From positions 18,104,001-18,168,000 of the forward strand of contig OX621237.1 of assembly GCA_951640165.1 (NCBI GenBank): a stretch of DNA of 64,000 bases, in the 5' to 3' direction. Source of the stretch: Pseudoips prasinana (Eukaryota; Arthropoda; Insecta; Lepidoptera; Nolidae). Below are positions 1 to 11,971 of this stretch, in pieces. A program made the position numbers and the translations under genes. Position 1 is the stretch's first letter; every line of letters begins with the position of its first letter. The notes beneath the pieces are model-generated. The model was not told where the DNA came from. It did not search any database and was given only the letters and a program-made list of their open reading frames with translations.

Positions 1-120
1 GCTAAAGAATGTCCTGCTACATCGGTATTTTTTTACATTGCAATTAATAAATAATATAAAATTAATTAAGAATGTTAATATTATTTTTAAAAATTATTTA
101 TACATGCTTATTTCATACAG

Positions 121-496
121 GCGAAAATAGTAGTTAGTACTATGAGCAACAACACAACTAAGAAATTATGGAATTATGCGCTGAACAAACCATGTGAACA
201 TTTTGTTTTGGGACCTGTTCTTGTGCAATCGTTTAATTTAACAAAAACTTGCAAAGTTAATAAGGTACATAGGTATAGTCACATATTTAATTTTGCTTAA
301 GTTAATCACGATTATTATTCTTGTTAACTCTTTTCAGGGTCAGTACGACGTACATCTTGATTTCAAAGCAAAAGCTTACATGTTTTTGGGAAAGAACTTT
401 TTCTACGGTACTTATGTCTTTAAAACGATGTCTTATAACAAGGTGAACAATTTCTTTTGTGTGCAAACCGTTTTAGAAATTATAAAACCAGTTTAA
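121..496 (+). CDS. 3' end of a small, probably secreted protein gene (two exons, partial)
   Basis: Two exons are visible. Exon A (121-264) follows a TTTCATACAG acceptor, is open in only one of three frames for 48 codons, and ends AATAAG before a GTACAT donor. Exon B (338-496) follows CTTTTCAG and continues in phase for 52 codons to TAA at 494-496. The intron is 73 bp (265-337). The joined 100-residue C-terminus has three cysteines (PCEHF, KTCKVNKGQYD, FFCVQ), an N-glycosylation sequon (NLT) and a FFYGTYVFK stretch. A Cys followed by a KGxY-like turn and a late Cys is reminiscent of insect DUF1091 or MD-2-related (ML) secreted proteins, but I cannot assign a family with confidence. The start codon, any signal peptide and earlier exons lie outside the window. 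No AATAAA lies within 100 bases of the stop. Confidence 0.6.
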
Positions 497-2153
497 TTTG
501 CAAGGCTTTATTTATTGTGTTATGATTAAATTGCTTTTGTGGTTATATCGGTTATTATAAAATAATGCCCATTGTCAAGTTTAAATGTTTTTATTTTAGA
601 AATACTCCAGTTTATATTATTCAATTATATATACAACTTAGTTACATATCTGATGAATGAAAAATGGACAGTTTGTTTAATCTGTTTAAAATGGTCAATT
701 GTATTTGTCAACATGTCATATCGGAAGCATTCCTCCCAATCATTCAAAGATAATAAAAAAAATATATGTTATTTTAGAACACATATCAGGTTAAAAGTAG
801 TAAGTTAATATAGCTGGCAAATAAATGTTATTACGTGTATGTATATAATTTGGAATAGCTGACTTTTAAATAATTAAAATAATTGTACAGCTCTAGGACG
901 ATAATTAATATAAAAACTAACAACGAATTAACTCGAACCAGAAAACACTTAGCATAACAAACCAATACCAATAACAGCTGTGTAACTATAACATTCAATT
1001 TTATTGCGTCCAACAAGCTAATGCTGGAATATTTCTTTTTATCAATGGCCAGTGTTTTCTAATTAGAGTTATATGCGTAGATTTGGTTATTATAACACCT
1101 ACTACAGAGTCTTCTTAAAAATATTTGAAAATGACATTCCATTATCTGTTATACATATTAAAGATAGAGTTCTATTTACAATAAGTTTAGTAACTAAACG
1201 ATATGCCTAAAAAGTTTATACACGTTTTTATCAAGCGGCGTTTGTGTCATAATTCAACATTGAAGTGCACAAGCCCCACAAATGTGCTTCTATTGCTTAT
1301 AATAAACTTTTGTCTCCAAAGAGTGAAAATTAAATAATATAAGTAAATTGCTTCGGGTAGAAAATTCCTAAAGACGAGTGCTCCGTACTAAGAACTACGG
1401 GTATGTAAGAACTACAGTTCACATTAAAAGTAATTAGGACATATCTTCAGCTTTACGCGATGGCATAACTTGAAATTTAGTTATATAGCTCTAATCATTC
1501 TGAGAGAAAAAATCAGAATCTCATTTTAAAATCAAAGTCCAAATATAACTTTTGAAGGTACATTTATATTCACGTTAAGTTTAATAACTAAATTACATGC
1601 TTGAAAAGTTCAAAGTAATTTTTATCAAGTGGCATAATTATCATATTTCATTATGGTCGTGCACACCGACTCACGAATCTCGTCAGAGTTAATAACCATA
1701 TAATATAGTCTGTGAAGCGGATAGACGCGTAATATAACTAATTTCCGTGTCGTGATTAAAACTCGTTATAAATGGTCGCCAGGGAAAACTCCGAGGCTGT
1801 CACCATTACCGCAAAAAGAGGAAAAGAGAGCCGCATTAAAACGTGCTGAAATTTTGCAAGCCCACCATACGACGTAAACAACCGGTAGACATATTATTTT
1901 ATGAAGTTTTATACCTCGTTTACTAACCACAAGTCTTTGTAATCGCAATGCTCTTTCAGACTTAGGAATGTTGTTTACCTCACATACTCATTATGACATT
2001 TTGTAATAATAAGTAAAGCACGACTGAAAATGTGGTTTCCTTGGACTTAAACTCCACATAGCTATTGCTACGCAACGCGACGGTCAAGGAACATAAACAT
2101 AAAAAAAGGTTAAAAATACAAAAAAAAACACGCTTTTAGCATGCACTAAAAAT
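497..2153. other. AT-rich non-coding stretch
   Basis: No supported gene or recognisable repeat. Short open frames here have the composition of translated AT-rich DNA and no splice or start context. Confidence 0.5.
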
Positions 2154-2535
2154 ACTATTTTTTTTCGTATTCCTGACAGCAAACCCTTTCATTTGATACC
2201 CATATCATGAGGGTGCATTTCAAATAGCCTGTCCGCCATCTTGGACGTCCGCCATATTGGATTTAAGTCACGTGACTATTTTTTTTTCGTATTCCTGACA
2301 GCAAACCCTTTCATTTTATACCCATATCATGGAGGTGGATTTCAAACAGCCAGTCCGCCATCTTGGGGAGGCCACCATATTGGATTTGTAATGACGTTTC
2401 TTAGCTAGTCATGTCTTGTCACCAGAACCCAGAGCATGTGCAAAATTTCATCCTAATCGGAGACCGGGAAGTGGGTCAAATTAAGATTCTAAGATTTTCT
2501 TACATACATAGTTACAAGTGAAGCTAATAAAAGAG
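2154..2535 (+). repeat. Dispersed repeat with an internal 122-bp tandem duplication (probable RTE-type 3' end)
   Basis: Two units, each opening with a poly-T run and TCGTATTCCTGACAGCAAAC, begin near 2154 and 2276 (period 122 bp) and carry CCGCCATCTTGG and CCATATTGGATTT modules. They lead into a shared tail with GTGCAAAATTTCATCCTAAT and TTCTTACATACATAG. That tail resembles the 3' end of RTE-type non-LTR elements common in Lepidoptera. The family assignment is inference. Confidence 0.55.
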
Positions 2536-2693
2536 TGTTAAAAAGAGAATCAAAAATGTTATAAACTATGTTTTATATGCACATTATTATGTTCTGTATA
2601 TTAAATATGAAACCTGAAAACATGTATAGATTTAATATTATCGTATTTTATATTTGTTAATTGGTAATTATATCCATTACTACATAATTACAG

Positions 2694-2839
2694 ACAACGA
2701 AATCACGCGCGGCTTATTTAATTCATTTGACATTAATTACTCAAATATAGGACTGTATAATATGGCTTATATTAAAAGAGAAACTAATAAACGAGTAAAA
2801 AAGTTCTTGCGTGATTCTACACCCGCCAGCATCCATTAG
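2694..2839 (+). CDS. Possible 3'-terminal exon of an unidentified gene
   Basis: An open frame follows a TAATTACAG acceptor at 2685-2693 and runs about 48 codons to TAG at 2837-2839. A canonical AATAAA at 2854-2859 lies 15 bases past the stop. The tail is basic and hydrophilic (RETNKRVKKFLRDSTPASIH). The combination of acceptor, frame, stop and nearby polyadenylation signal suggests a last coding exon. The polypyrimidine tract is weak and no upstream exon was identified, so this could be chance. I do not recognise the protein. It shares the strand of the gene at 121-496 but cannot be a normal continuation of it, since that frame stops at 496. Confidence 0.3.
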
Positions 2840-2859
2840 TTTGTTTGAAATTAAATAAA

Positions 2860-5160
2860 GCGAGCTCAGTTAATACAATTTTAATGAGCCGTAATAATTA
2901 TAGAACAAATTACTCTTCTCTGTAGTAGAACGAGATCTGTGAAGTAAATCTGGTCGGTAATGGGCTGCGGTGGCACCTGAGCCTGTGGCGGCCGCTTCGC
3001 TAATTTCCTAAAGCACAATATTAATTACCGCCTGAAAACAATGAACACCTCGCTAAACTCACCGCGCTGCCCTCTTGCAATAGACAAATTATAATGTGCC
3101 TTAACACTAAAAGGAATGCTAGCTTTATATAAATTATTTCAAATGACTTAAACAAATCAACATAAGTACCTCACCTTTCATCAAGAGTACTTGAGGCTGT
3201 TTTAAGGCTTTGCATTAATTGTCCATGAAAGCCCACTAACAAATCGACACAAACGTTGGCTAAACAAGGGAATTATAACTTTGCATAATCTTGAGACGAG
3301 GACTTCACGTTATTATGTCGAGTCAGGCAGTTAATTATTTTCCACGGACAATGAATTGCCGAAGTCGATTCATTATCTTGAAATGAATCGGCATATTTTT
3401 ATTTTCATTTTAGGTTGATCTTTAAAATATGGTCTTTATACTTTGTGCTTGTTTATTTTAGCGGCATCTTTACATGAAAAACGATGATTTATTGCTTTAC
3501 GTATTTATGTTATTTTTTGCGTAGAGATTACTTCACACGTCAACTAAACCATAATGTGTTAACGAGTGATTAAGAGCATTTATAATAGCCATACTATACA
3601 TATAAATACATAGATTGTTTTTGAGAAAACTATTAGCTACGTGGTCTAAGAACGTGCCAAATACATATTAATAACATTTTTGTTTGGTTGCGCGAGTTTC
3701 ACGCCAATGTTACCGGACGAACTTAATTCCGATTTGTCAAAAATGTTGACTAATGGTACCGGGAAATCTTACTTCCGATTTGGCTGAAATAGTGACTAAA
3801 ACCCGGTTGTAATGGAGTAAGTAGACCTTGTGTATACAGGATACAGATTTTTATCCAGATTTTTTTAAATAGTCAATCGTAACTTTACTAATGCCAATAA
3901 AATGTAAATTAAACGTTTTATTCTTAATATTCATCGACATCTTATTACTATTCTGAACAACCTATGTATTTAACGGTGAGTGTGATGTCCCAGGTTGTTA
4001 ATTTTTTTTTTCGTGGTAGTAATTTGTTAGGCTTCTTGACAGTCTGTGTCGTATACATGACGTGTAAGGTAATAAACTAATAATAGTCTGTGTGAATCAC
4101 CTGGCACCATCAAAATTATCAGCGCTACAACATTAAAATGTCATAGCAAATGCTGAGATGGGGCCGTTTCAGACTTGCACGAGTAATTTTATTATTTTCT
4201 TTTCCTGTTATGTTTGTTCGTATTTTTGTAATCAGTGTTTCCTAAATTATTTATTTCTTCCTCTAATTACTAGAAATGTGTAAAAAATGTGGACGAAACG
4301 GATGCTGTAGCATAACAAAACTATTACTCCTATACATTGTGATTATTTATTGCGATTTGATGCCTTATATTAGTTATGTGCCACTAAATATCAAAGTGCT
4401 AACTTCATAACCACACAATGTAAGCAATACTACTTACTTATTCACATCACATAGTCAGTACAATCGGAAACGGGAATAGCTAAAACGTACCTACTCACAT
4501 AAAATACTATGTAGCAACGTATAGCTGCATTACAGCCCAGAAAGGTGTTATTCATGTCCAGAATAAATCAGCGCATATGTGTAGGTACCAGAGACATAAT
4601 GTAACACCTAAGTCAGTATAAGCCACGTTCGAGTACACTTCAGCTCACTGCGCACTGAAACATGAATAATAATTGTTGAAAATGGATGTTTAAATATCTT
4701 ATGAATGTGCCGATTGTATTGGAATACCCGATTGGTTAGGTACAGGCCGCCTATTTAAATGCGTGACCCGTCATTAGGCGCGGGGCAGGAGTGGTCCCGG
4801 ATCGCTCAAGCAGTACGCGCCCGATGGCCTCGTATAATCGACCTGTTAACGTTTCGACGTACACACTTCCCAAGTACCCACCCAACCCTGTTTGCCGTCA
4901 TTTATTTTTACTGCTTACTAGGCAGAATTTGGATCTCGCCGTTTTCGGTGAAGGCGACATGAGTAGACGGTTCGCGATCGATTGTCGCAATGTTGGAACA
5001 CGAGTTTATACCTAGACTCAGGAGTTCTAATGTCATATTAAGCGTTCATCTACACTCACTAATAGTTTCGTATAAGCATACCCAGAAACGGGCTATCCCG
5101 TTCAAAAGTTACTTCCTTCTAACTACTTCCTATTATGCTGTACAAGGATCACATCTGGAG
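2860..5160. other. Non-coding stretch with two GC-richer patches
   Basis: No supported gene. GC-richer patches at about 2950-3075 and 4755-4990 stand out from the AT-rich surroundings and could be regulatory or decayed exonic DNA, but neither shows convincing splice sites or a recognisable product. Confidence 0.4.
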
Positions 5161-5295
5161 TAATCTGTTAGTCTTGTCGTAAGTGGGCTAAGCCAGAGGT
5201 CGTGAGTTCAATCCCACCCAAGATAAATCTCTGTGCGATGATCACGATTATTAGTTCTGTCTCTGGGTGTAATTTATCTACAATATGTATGTATT

Positions 5296-5564
5296 AGTAA
5301 CCGTAGCCTAATAGGTAGTGATCCTGCCTACGTAGCTGGTGGTCCTGGGTTCGAATCCCGGTAAGTGCAAATATTTGTGTGATGAGCACAAATCTTTGTT
5401 TCTGAGTCATGGATGTTTTCTATGTATATAAGTATTTATATACATAGAAAACATCTATCTATATAAGTAAGTATATCGTCGCCTGGTACCCATAGTACAA
5501 GCTTTGCTTAGTTTGGGGCTAGGATGATCTGTGTGACATTGTCTCCAGATATTATTATTATTAT
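5296..5564 (+). repeat. tRNA-derived SINE, family 1 (copy 1), nested in family 2
   Basis: Pol III A-box (TAGCCTAATAGGTAGTG) and B-box (GGTTCGAATCCCGG), then the family body (TTTGTGTGATGAGCAC, CGTCGCCTGGTACCCATAGT, GGATGATCTGTGTGACATTG) and an ATT-repeat tail. Matches the copies at 12603 and 26365. It carries a 15-nt inserted segment (5440-5454) that creates a palindrome absent from both sister copies. Confidence 0.85.
5412..5455. repeat. Perfect palindrome, 20-bp arms, 4-nt spacer
   Basis: Arms 5412-5431 and 5436-5455 are exact reverse complements around GTAT. Sister SINE copies lack the 15 nt at 5440-5454, so the right arm is an insertion templated by the left arm. Confidence 0.9.
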
Positions 5565-5672
5565 TTATAAATATATAAGTATTTTATCAGTTGTCAGGTT
5601 GCTATACTACAGGCCCTTCTTAGTTTAGGATGAGATGGCAGCGAATTAGTTGTCCTAAGACATTTATTTCTA

Positions 5673-7529
5673 TTTTTCATATTGAAATACAGTTGAAAAT
5701 AGATAGCATATTGGATGACGTTCATTAATGTTGTAGATTTATTTCTTGATTTTTACAAGAAATCTATACTAAATAAAAAAGTGCCCGATCACTTCATTAG
5801 AAGGACTAATCATCACAAAAAGTTTATGGAGTCATCTCAATCATCACTTCAGATACCTAACGGTTTCTTATAAACTGTTTAAATTTCTTGATATTTTTGT
5901 GTTACCATCATTTTTTTATCTCACTGCTAATATTTGTTTAGCCACAAGTGAGGTAAACCTTTTTTGTTTAACCTTTAACTACATCTACTATGATTATATA
6001 CCTAAGTGATACATTGATCTTGTTCCAAAGACGACATGATAATTGGTATAAAGATTAATAAATTCAAGTTTATATTCCATTTATTATTGAACATAAAGGG
6101 ACCTATAGTACGATTATCAACACTGAACGTATAACGTCAAAGTAACTTGTATAAAATTACATTTTAATTATTAAGACGGCTAAAATTATGTTGCACATGC
6201 AACTCAATTTTTCTCATTTATTAGTCGCCTTAATGTAGGTACTTATCAACAACTAAGTAATTATAGTTACATCGTACAGGAGAAATAAAAAACCCAACCC
6301 AAAAAGAAATTATTTTTCACATGACATAATATTTGAGTGCTAATATTATTAAAAATTAATCATATTACTACATTTTACTTTGCTATAACTAGAGGAGGCT
6401 GTTTAGATAATAAAGCCGGGACACTCCATAGCAAGTGTCATGTTTCATGTCAAACGTCCGCGTCTTATGGCATCACGTCGGAAACAACATGATACGCCAT
6501 TTTAAGATTAAATAGTAGATATAAGAGAATAAACTAAGAGTATATATAAAGACTGATAAATGTGAGTTAATTTACGTGTATGTCTAAATCGCAGTAGATT
6601 GATTTTTAGTTCAACTAATGAAAGTATTTATACTTTGGTATACATTGATTTGTTCATCTTAGTCAACTCAGATTATTGTACTAAGTTGACTATATTATAC
6701 TATATACTAAATTCTACTACTTTCCTATGTTCACTCTACATATACTATCTACTGCGCCTATTCGCTCCTGATTGGTCTAGCTTTATATCTGGATCTACCC
6801 ACTCTATCTGCGTAAAACTCAGTATGCCACCTAACTACTACCATAGGTTAGTGAAGCCGGGACAAAACGTAAAGTATTATTCCTGTCGCTCCACGTACGT
6901 GGCATTAAGATCTATCCTTATACAGACATCTCGTTGAGGTATGCAAAGGTATTGTCCGCGATTAATTTACCGAGATATATACCGAGGTGTATATACAGAA
7001 TATAACTATTCTTCTTATACATTAGTTACTCACCATTCTGCAAAACTGGAAAGAGGCTTACCTGCAAAAAGAAATCGAGGTTATACAACGCGTTTATATA
7101 TAAGTTTATTTTAATAAAATCATTCAAAATACAGAATTAATCACTAAAGTTATAAAAAAAAACATCAAAACGTATTCGACGTGAACTCTTGTTAGTTTAT
7201 AAAAAAACTATTATATGCAAATACCATGCAAATAACCCTATAGTAGATATAGGAGAGCAAGAGATATGCATAAGCAGCAAGTGCGTATCTGATATTATAT
7301 TATGATCTTGATATTATTAAAAATGTTCAACGCACAAAAAGATTTGGCTCTTATTCTCTGAAGCTTCACAAGAACTTCGTCATAAACCTTAACATAAGCG
7401 AGTCTACTTATACAAAATCTGTATGAATGTTTTTTCTTAGATGTTTCTTAGACATAGTCTGGAAATGGTAGGAAAATTATCACCATTACCGACTGACATT
7501 TTGCTTTATCGCCTGCAGCCAGTTTCTCT
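5673..7529. other. AT-rich non-coding stretch
   Basis: No supported gene. The longest open frame (about 6599-6937, +) has no splice or start context and no recognisable domain. Confidence 0.5.
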
Positions 7530-7732
7530 CGCCGCTCCGTAAGTGATCGGAGGGGTTAAGCAACTAGGCGCGCGATCACGCTATAGATGGGTGACCTACA
7601 AAGTGGTGAACGTTAAACTGTCAGTCCCGGTTATAGTCATCAGACAACACGCGATAAGCCATGTCAGAGGCCTACTGGGCGGCTGGAACACTAGGGTGAC
7701 CACTACCCATACGATAAAGAAAGAAAGAAAAG
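7530..7732 (+). repeat. 5S rRNA-derived SINE (SINE3-like)
   Basis: The head reads GATCGGAGGGGTTAAGCAAC (7545-7564) and then GCGCG...TAGATGGGTGACC (to 7596). This matches the 5S rRNA internal promoter region in order (GTTAAGCA A-box, GGATGGGTGACC C-box). It is followed by an unrelated body with GGGCGGCTGGAACACTAGGG and a simple (AAAG)n tail at 7716-7731. A 5S-type promoter, a non-5S body and a simple tail define a 5S-derived SINE. It is not a functional 5S gene: the 5' third is absent or diverged and the 3' stem is replaced. Confidence 0.7.
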
Positions 7733-8063
7733 ATGGCCCTTATCATAAGATACATTACAAAATACCGTACCGTTTATCGCTGTAAAACTGTGACTATAAA
7801 ACTAAATTATATAACTACAGAACATTAATTGTTAGTACAACCCAATTTAACTTCGCTGTAGCGACTTAGGATTTCATTATATAAATTAAAAATAACAAAT
7901 TCAACACTTCAGCAACACATTTTATCACATATTAAAATGTTCTTAAGATTGCTAAAACTGATTTGTGAGTTTTATTTATATAGGCAAGAAAACTTAACAT
8001 AAACTAACATACCTGTTCTAGTAGTTCAATAGTATACGAGTCCTTTTTAATTTTAATAAATAC

Positions 8064-8240
8064 TAGCTGTGCCCTATGTTTTTACCCGCGTTAATGTTTA
8101 TAAATTATAGCCTATGTGTTATTCGGATATATAAGCTATATTACTACAAAGTTCCAGCAATAGACGTTCGTTAGTTTTATCGTGAAGAAGTAACAAACAT
8201 ACACACTCACACAGTCACAAACCTTTATAACATTAGTGTG
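8064..8240. repeat. Dispersed repeat remnant
   Basis: Contains CTAGCTGTGCC, ACCCGCGTTAATG, and GAAGAAGTAACAAACATACA followed by an ACATTAGTG end. Related modules occur at 12538-13115, 41633-41925 and 47818-48155. This is a widespread lepidopteran repeat type whose superfamily I cannot assign. Confidence 0.5.
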
Positions 8241-8817
8241 ATTAATGACTTTTCGACATATAGTCTAAATTAATAGTATTGTGTAAAAACCCCTTAAAAT
8301 GTATTTCCGATCTCACTTTAAATGAGAAAATAAATAAAATGACGACGAGAATAAGACTGAAGTGGAATTACTCTTTCTGCCTCTATTACTATAATATTAA
8401 GATTCATTTTTGTATAAATGAAGATCAATATCGTCAACGTCTTAAAATTCACAAGAGAACTATGAAAACTAAAACGTGAAAAATAATTTGTAGTTCAACA
8501 TGAAATATAGTTTCGATATAAGTAACTGTAGTTCTTTACTACTATCGAAAGGTAATGGCCCATTTAGTATGAAAAATATACCTACGGCGTACAGAAATTA
8601 AATATGGGGGGAATCAAAGACAAATGATTATACTTTTCAATGGTAAGTGGTGCATCACTGTGGCTGATGGGGATCATGAAATAAAATATAACACATTGTA
8701 TTATTGCGCGACCGCAACAAAGATCGGGTGAGACCGAGATAGCAATATACGTGTTATTTATTACCTGACCGAACGAGTTTGCTTTATAAGTGTCACGATG
8801 ATATTTTTATTTAACAA

Positions 8818-9150
8818 AACAATGGCAAAGTAAGTCTGCTTGTTTCATTTTCAAGTCTAAACTACTGAACCGATTTTGGTTAAATTGCTTGCCCCGTAGA
8901 GATATACATGTAAAGAATGAGTATTTATTTGTTTAATACCTTAGGTGCATAGCATAGATTAAGAAAATACATTATTTAATTATTTTTTATCTATCATGTC
9001 ATGCCAAATTCCTATGAATAGACAAAAAAATATATCTTATATACATATTAGATTTGTAGACGGACATAGTAAACTTTTTATCCCAGTGACATTTTTCCAT
9101 GGGATAAAATAATTTAGAGACGGGCGAAACCGCTGGTGCAGCTAATTATT
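8818..9150. repeat. Dispersed repeat remnant
   Basis: Reads AAACTACTGAACCGATTTTGG, then GAGACGGGCGAAACCGC and GCAGCTAAT. These are the standard motifs of an abundant insect interspersed repeat. No coding content. Confidence 0.45.
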
Positions 9151-9590
9151 ATCCAATTTTGATCGGTCTACTGCAAGATCTCTCCATTGAATTATTTTTT
9201 TCTTTTTACATATAATGAACAGTGGGTTATGCCTGCATTATTTGCCATCATTTTCGTTTTTGTACAAAAACATTTTTGAACCGGGTCGGATTATGGGCCA
9301 TGACCTTTAATAATGATAATGATACTTGTGTGATATTACTAATAAATGAATACTTAAATTATTATTGACACAAAATAAGGATTGTTCGTTGTGTAGTCGG
9401 GACAACGGATAGTGTAACGACCCATCACGTAAATATTTAATGACGTGAGGTGACGTGTTTTTGGCAAATATATTTGTTGTATTTACTTCAAGTGTGAAAT
9501 AAAACGGAACGTCCAAATCTTAATCATTAAGTGACAAACAAAAGGTTGTTTTAATTATCTCATAGATAACCATACTAATAATACTATAAC

Positions 9591-9628
9591 GAATAACACT
9601 ACTAGATGATAATCTAGTAGTGTTATTC
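9591..9628. repeat. Perfect palindrome, 17-bp arms, 4-nt spacer
   Basis: Arms 9591-9607 and 9612-9628 are exact reverse complements flanking GATA. The flanks are not inverted, so this is an isolated hairpin rather than the end of a larger element. Confidence 0.9.
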
Positions 9629-11641
9629 AAGCACTCCTCGTTGCTTTTAAGTGCTTAAGTACTCTTTATAATAGAGCTCTAATACTCGTTCAAAACATGA
9701 TCATAAATTATACGCGGTGAGAGCTTTTGAATCATCGGCACCAAATAAGTACATTTCAATAACTTATAGCTGAAATTGATTTTACATCGATTTAGTTTCT
9801 AACGCCCCATTTATTGAAAGCATTTTTTAAGTACCTCTATAATTAATAGCCATTATTCCGTCACTAGCAAATTGTTGGTAAATATATCTGACTACGTTTT
9901 GTAATAGATTGTCGAAATGTAAACGTTATTCATAAAGAATTCTCAAGAAAATATGTTAAGCACAGTGGTATCTATGCTGGATATGAGAAATTAGTTAATT
10001 CAAACCAGTTTGTGTTTAGAGAATACTTTTAAAATTATATAACTTGCTTAAAACGCTGATAGAATTGGTTAAAGCTCATACTCTTGGAAGGAGCAGGAGA
10101 CTGGATCATACTTTGAGGGGGGGCAACACATATATACGCAGATGTTTTGTAATGTGGGAATTTAACCCTAGGTTTTAGGCAAAATTTGAGGTAACTTTTC
10201 TGTATATAAGCAAATGTATCTCGTCACAGGCTCATCCTGAATTACTCTGCATCTACAGCAGCCATGGCAGTGACTAGAAAACGTTTGTGGGTCTCCAATC
10301 ATCGAGAAGCTTTTTGGTAGTTATATACTTGAAGATTCCTAAACGAATCATAGAATATCTGAATGAGTAAAATACATGACTTTGTGAACAAAATTTAAGC
10401 GCAAATGACTTTGTTACTAAGACGAGCTACTAAATGGAACTATAATCCAACTTGTGCCAATTATCTTCAGACGGGTCCATATGATACGCTGCTAGGAAAA
10501 TAAAGTCTAAGTAAATGCCCATCGCATTCCGTAGCATTTGCAACAGGATTTCTACCAATGCATATTTGAAGTAAAAACTTCAATAGCGGCGTTGTGTACT
10601 TTTTTGGGATGGGTAAAAAATGTTAAATTCGCATTAGGACGCGTGACCTGATCGAATATTCGAAAGACATAGGGTCTTTTTTTATTCACACTGGCCGTCT
10701 ATATACACACATGACCGCGGATGTATAAATCTAACACATTTTAAGAACAAAAAGTGCACTAGCGGCGTTGTGTATTTTTTTTTAATTGTTTTAGATGTTT
10801 TACAGCCGACTGCCTAGCCAAATTTAGTTCTATTTTTAAAATTTACCCTAGGGAGGTAAGCAATTACTACGAGTTTTTGCCGCCCAAAGTAGCACCGTCC
10901 ACTCGCTACTCTTTCAAATAAACACTACTTTCCGAGTATGACAAATGATTAAATAGTGTTCACTTCCATCGGCAGTGCCCGGATTTTTTTTTTTATATTA
11001 GAATAGATGTTGGTTTTTATTAATTGGCTAACTCATCCTCGTGCAATGAAAGATTAAAATTAATGAACCATCCATTGTGTCGATGATTGAGCACGTATTT
11101 ACCCTCTAGTACCTACTTAAGAAATATTCATTGCTGCTAATAAAATTGTTAAACAGAATTTATAAGAAAATCCCCGAGTAATAGGAAGTAAGTAAGCCAC
11201 CTGTGCGTGGAATTGTGATAAAAACTCGTGTGTAAATCAGCTCTACATGCCTACAACGAAAAATAAAAATTGTAAAGCTGCTGCTGTGGCACAGAAAAGT
11301 AATCCAATGTCAACACCACAAAACAGAAGGGTGCTTGTCGGCAAGAACTTAGTAAAGAGTAAAAGATAAGATAAAACATTTCCATTTAAGATACGGAACA
11401 AAACATGAAAAAAGGAGTCTGTAACACAAAACTTGTTAGAGTCTAAACTTGTTAGAGGTAAATGGATTACAATTTCCTTAGAAGTTGGCCGTCGTTCTGA
11501 CAATAGTTACGCATCATTGAGATTATTCAATCAGTACTGTCACAAATATGAACGCAAATATCATCGCATCTCATAAAGACCAATTTCGTAAGGCTGGGTT
11601 AGGTACTTAGTTAATACTATTTGTAATACTTTCAGTCATGC
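9629..11641. other. Non-coding stretch with faint internal repetition
   Basis: The phrase AGCGGCGTTGTGTA occurs at about 10585 and 10763 in otherwise unrecognised sequence. No supported gene. The open frame at 11243-11503 (-) shows no domain. Confidence 0.4.
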
Positions 11642-11653
11642 TTATATTTAGAA

Positions 11654-11971
11654 CCCTTGTGCCTTTGACTACTTCAGGTCGAGCCATAAAGTGGTTTTGG
11701 ATTTTTTTCTATAAAAGAAAATTTCTCAGAATCAGCGCAAAGTCTGGGAGTGGGCGGTATTAGACCCGCGTGCCTCGGAGAGCAAGTTAAACCGTCCCGT
11801 ACCTGATCTCTTTCCGGTTGTGTCGTTAGTTTTCCGATTGGATCATGAGAGTGATGGAAACGAAAATACCTCTGTGTTTGCGCACACACTTGTGCACTAT
11901 AATATATGCCGCACAGATAGCTAGTCCCTATTGAGACTGGCCGCTGGGGTCGAAGTTTAACCACGAGGGTA
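11654..11971 (+). repeat. SINE, family 3, with the tRNA-like head deleted; flanked by a 12-bp TSD
   Basis: The body (GTCGAGCCATAAAG..., GCCTCGGAGAGC, CTCTTTCCGGT, GTTTGCGCACACACTTGTGCA, GACTGGCCGC) matches the full-length copy at 45184-45560. Direct repeats TTATATTTAGAA at 11642-11653 and 11972-11983 are its target-site duplication. Relative to the full copy the A and B boxes are missing, while the extreme 5' end (CC...GTGCCT) is retained. Confidence 0.8.

Larger units (their letters stand above)
5163..5672 (+). repeat. tRNA-derived SINE, family 2, split by another SINE
   Basis: The left part (5163-5295) has a tRNA-like head with B-box GAGTTCAATCCCAC and the body GTGCGATGATCACGATTATT. The right part (5565-5672) resumes with ATAAGTATTTTATCAGTTGTC and CAGCGAATTAGTTGTCC. 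The copy at 13291-13520 has both parts continuous, confirming that the intervening SINE inserted into this one. Confidence 0.75.

Noticed and set aside
4276..4410. 44-residue frame MCKKCGRNGCCSITKLLLLY..., Cys-rich then hydrophobic
   Set aside because: It has an ATG and a stop, but no splice, promoter or homology evidence; frames this short are common by chance.
7543..7785. 80-codon open frame
   Set aside because: It overlaps the 5S-derived SINE and reflects its GC content; no domain.
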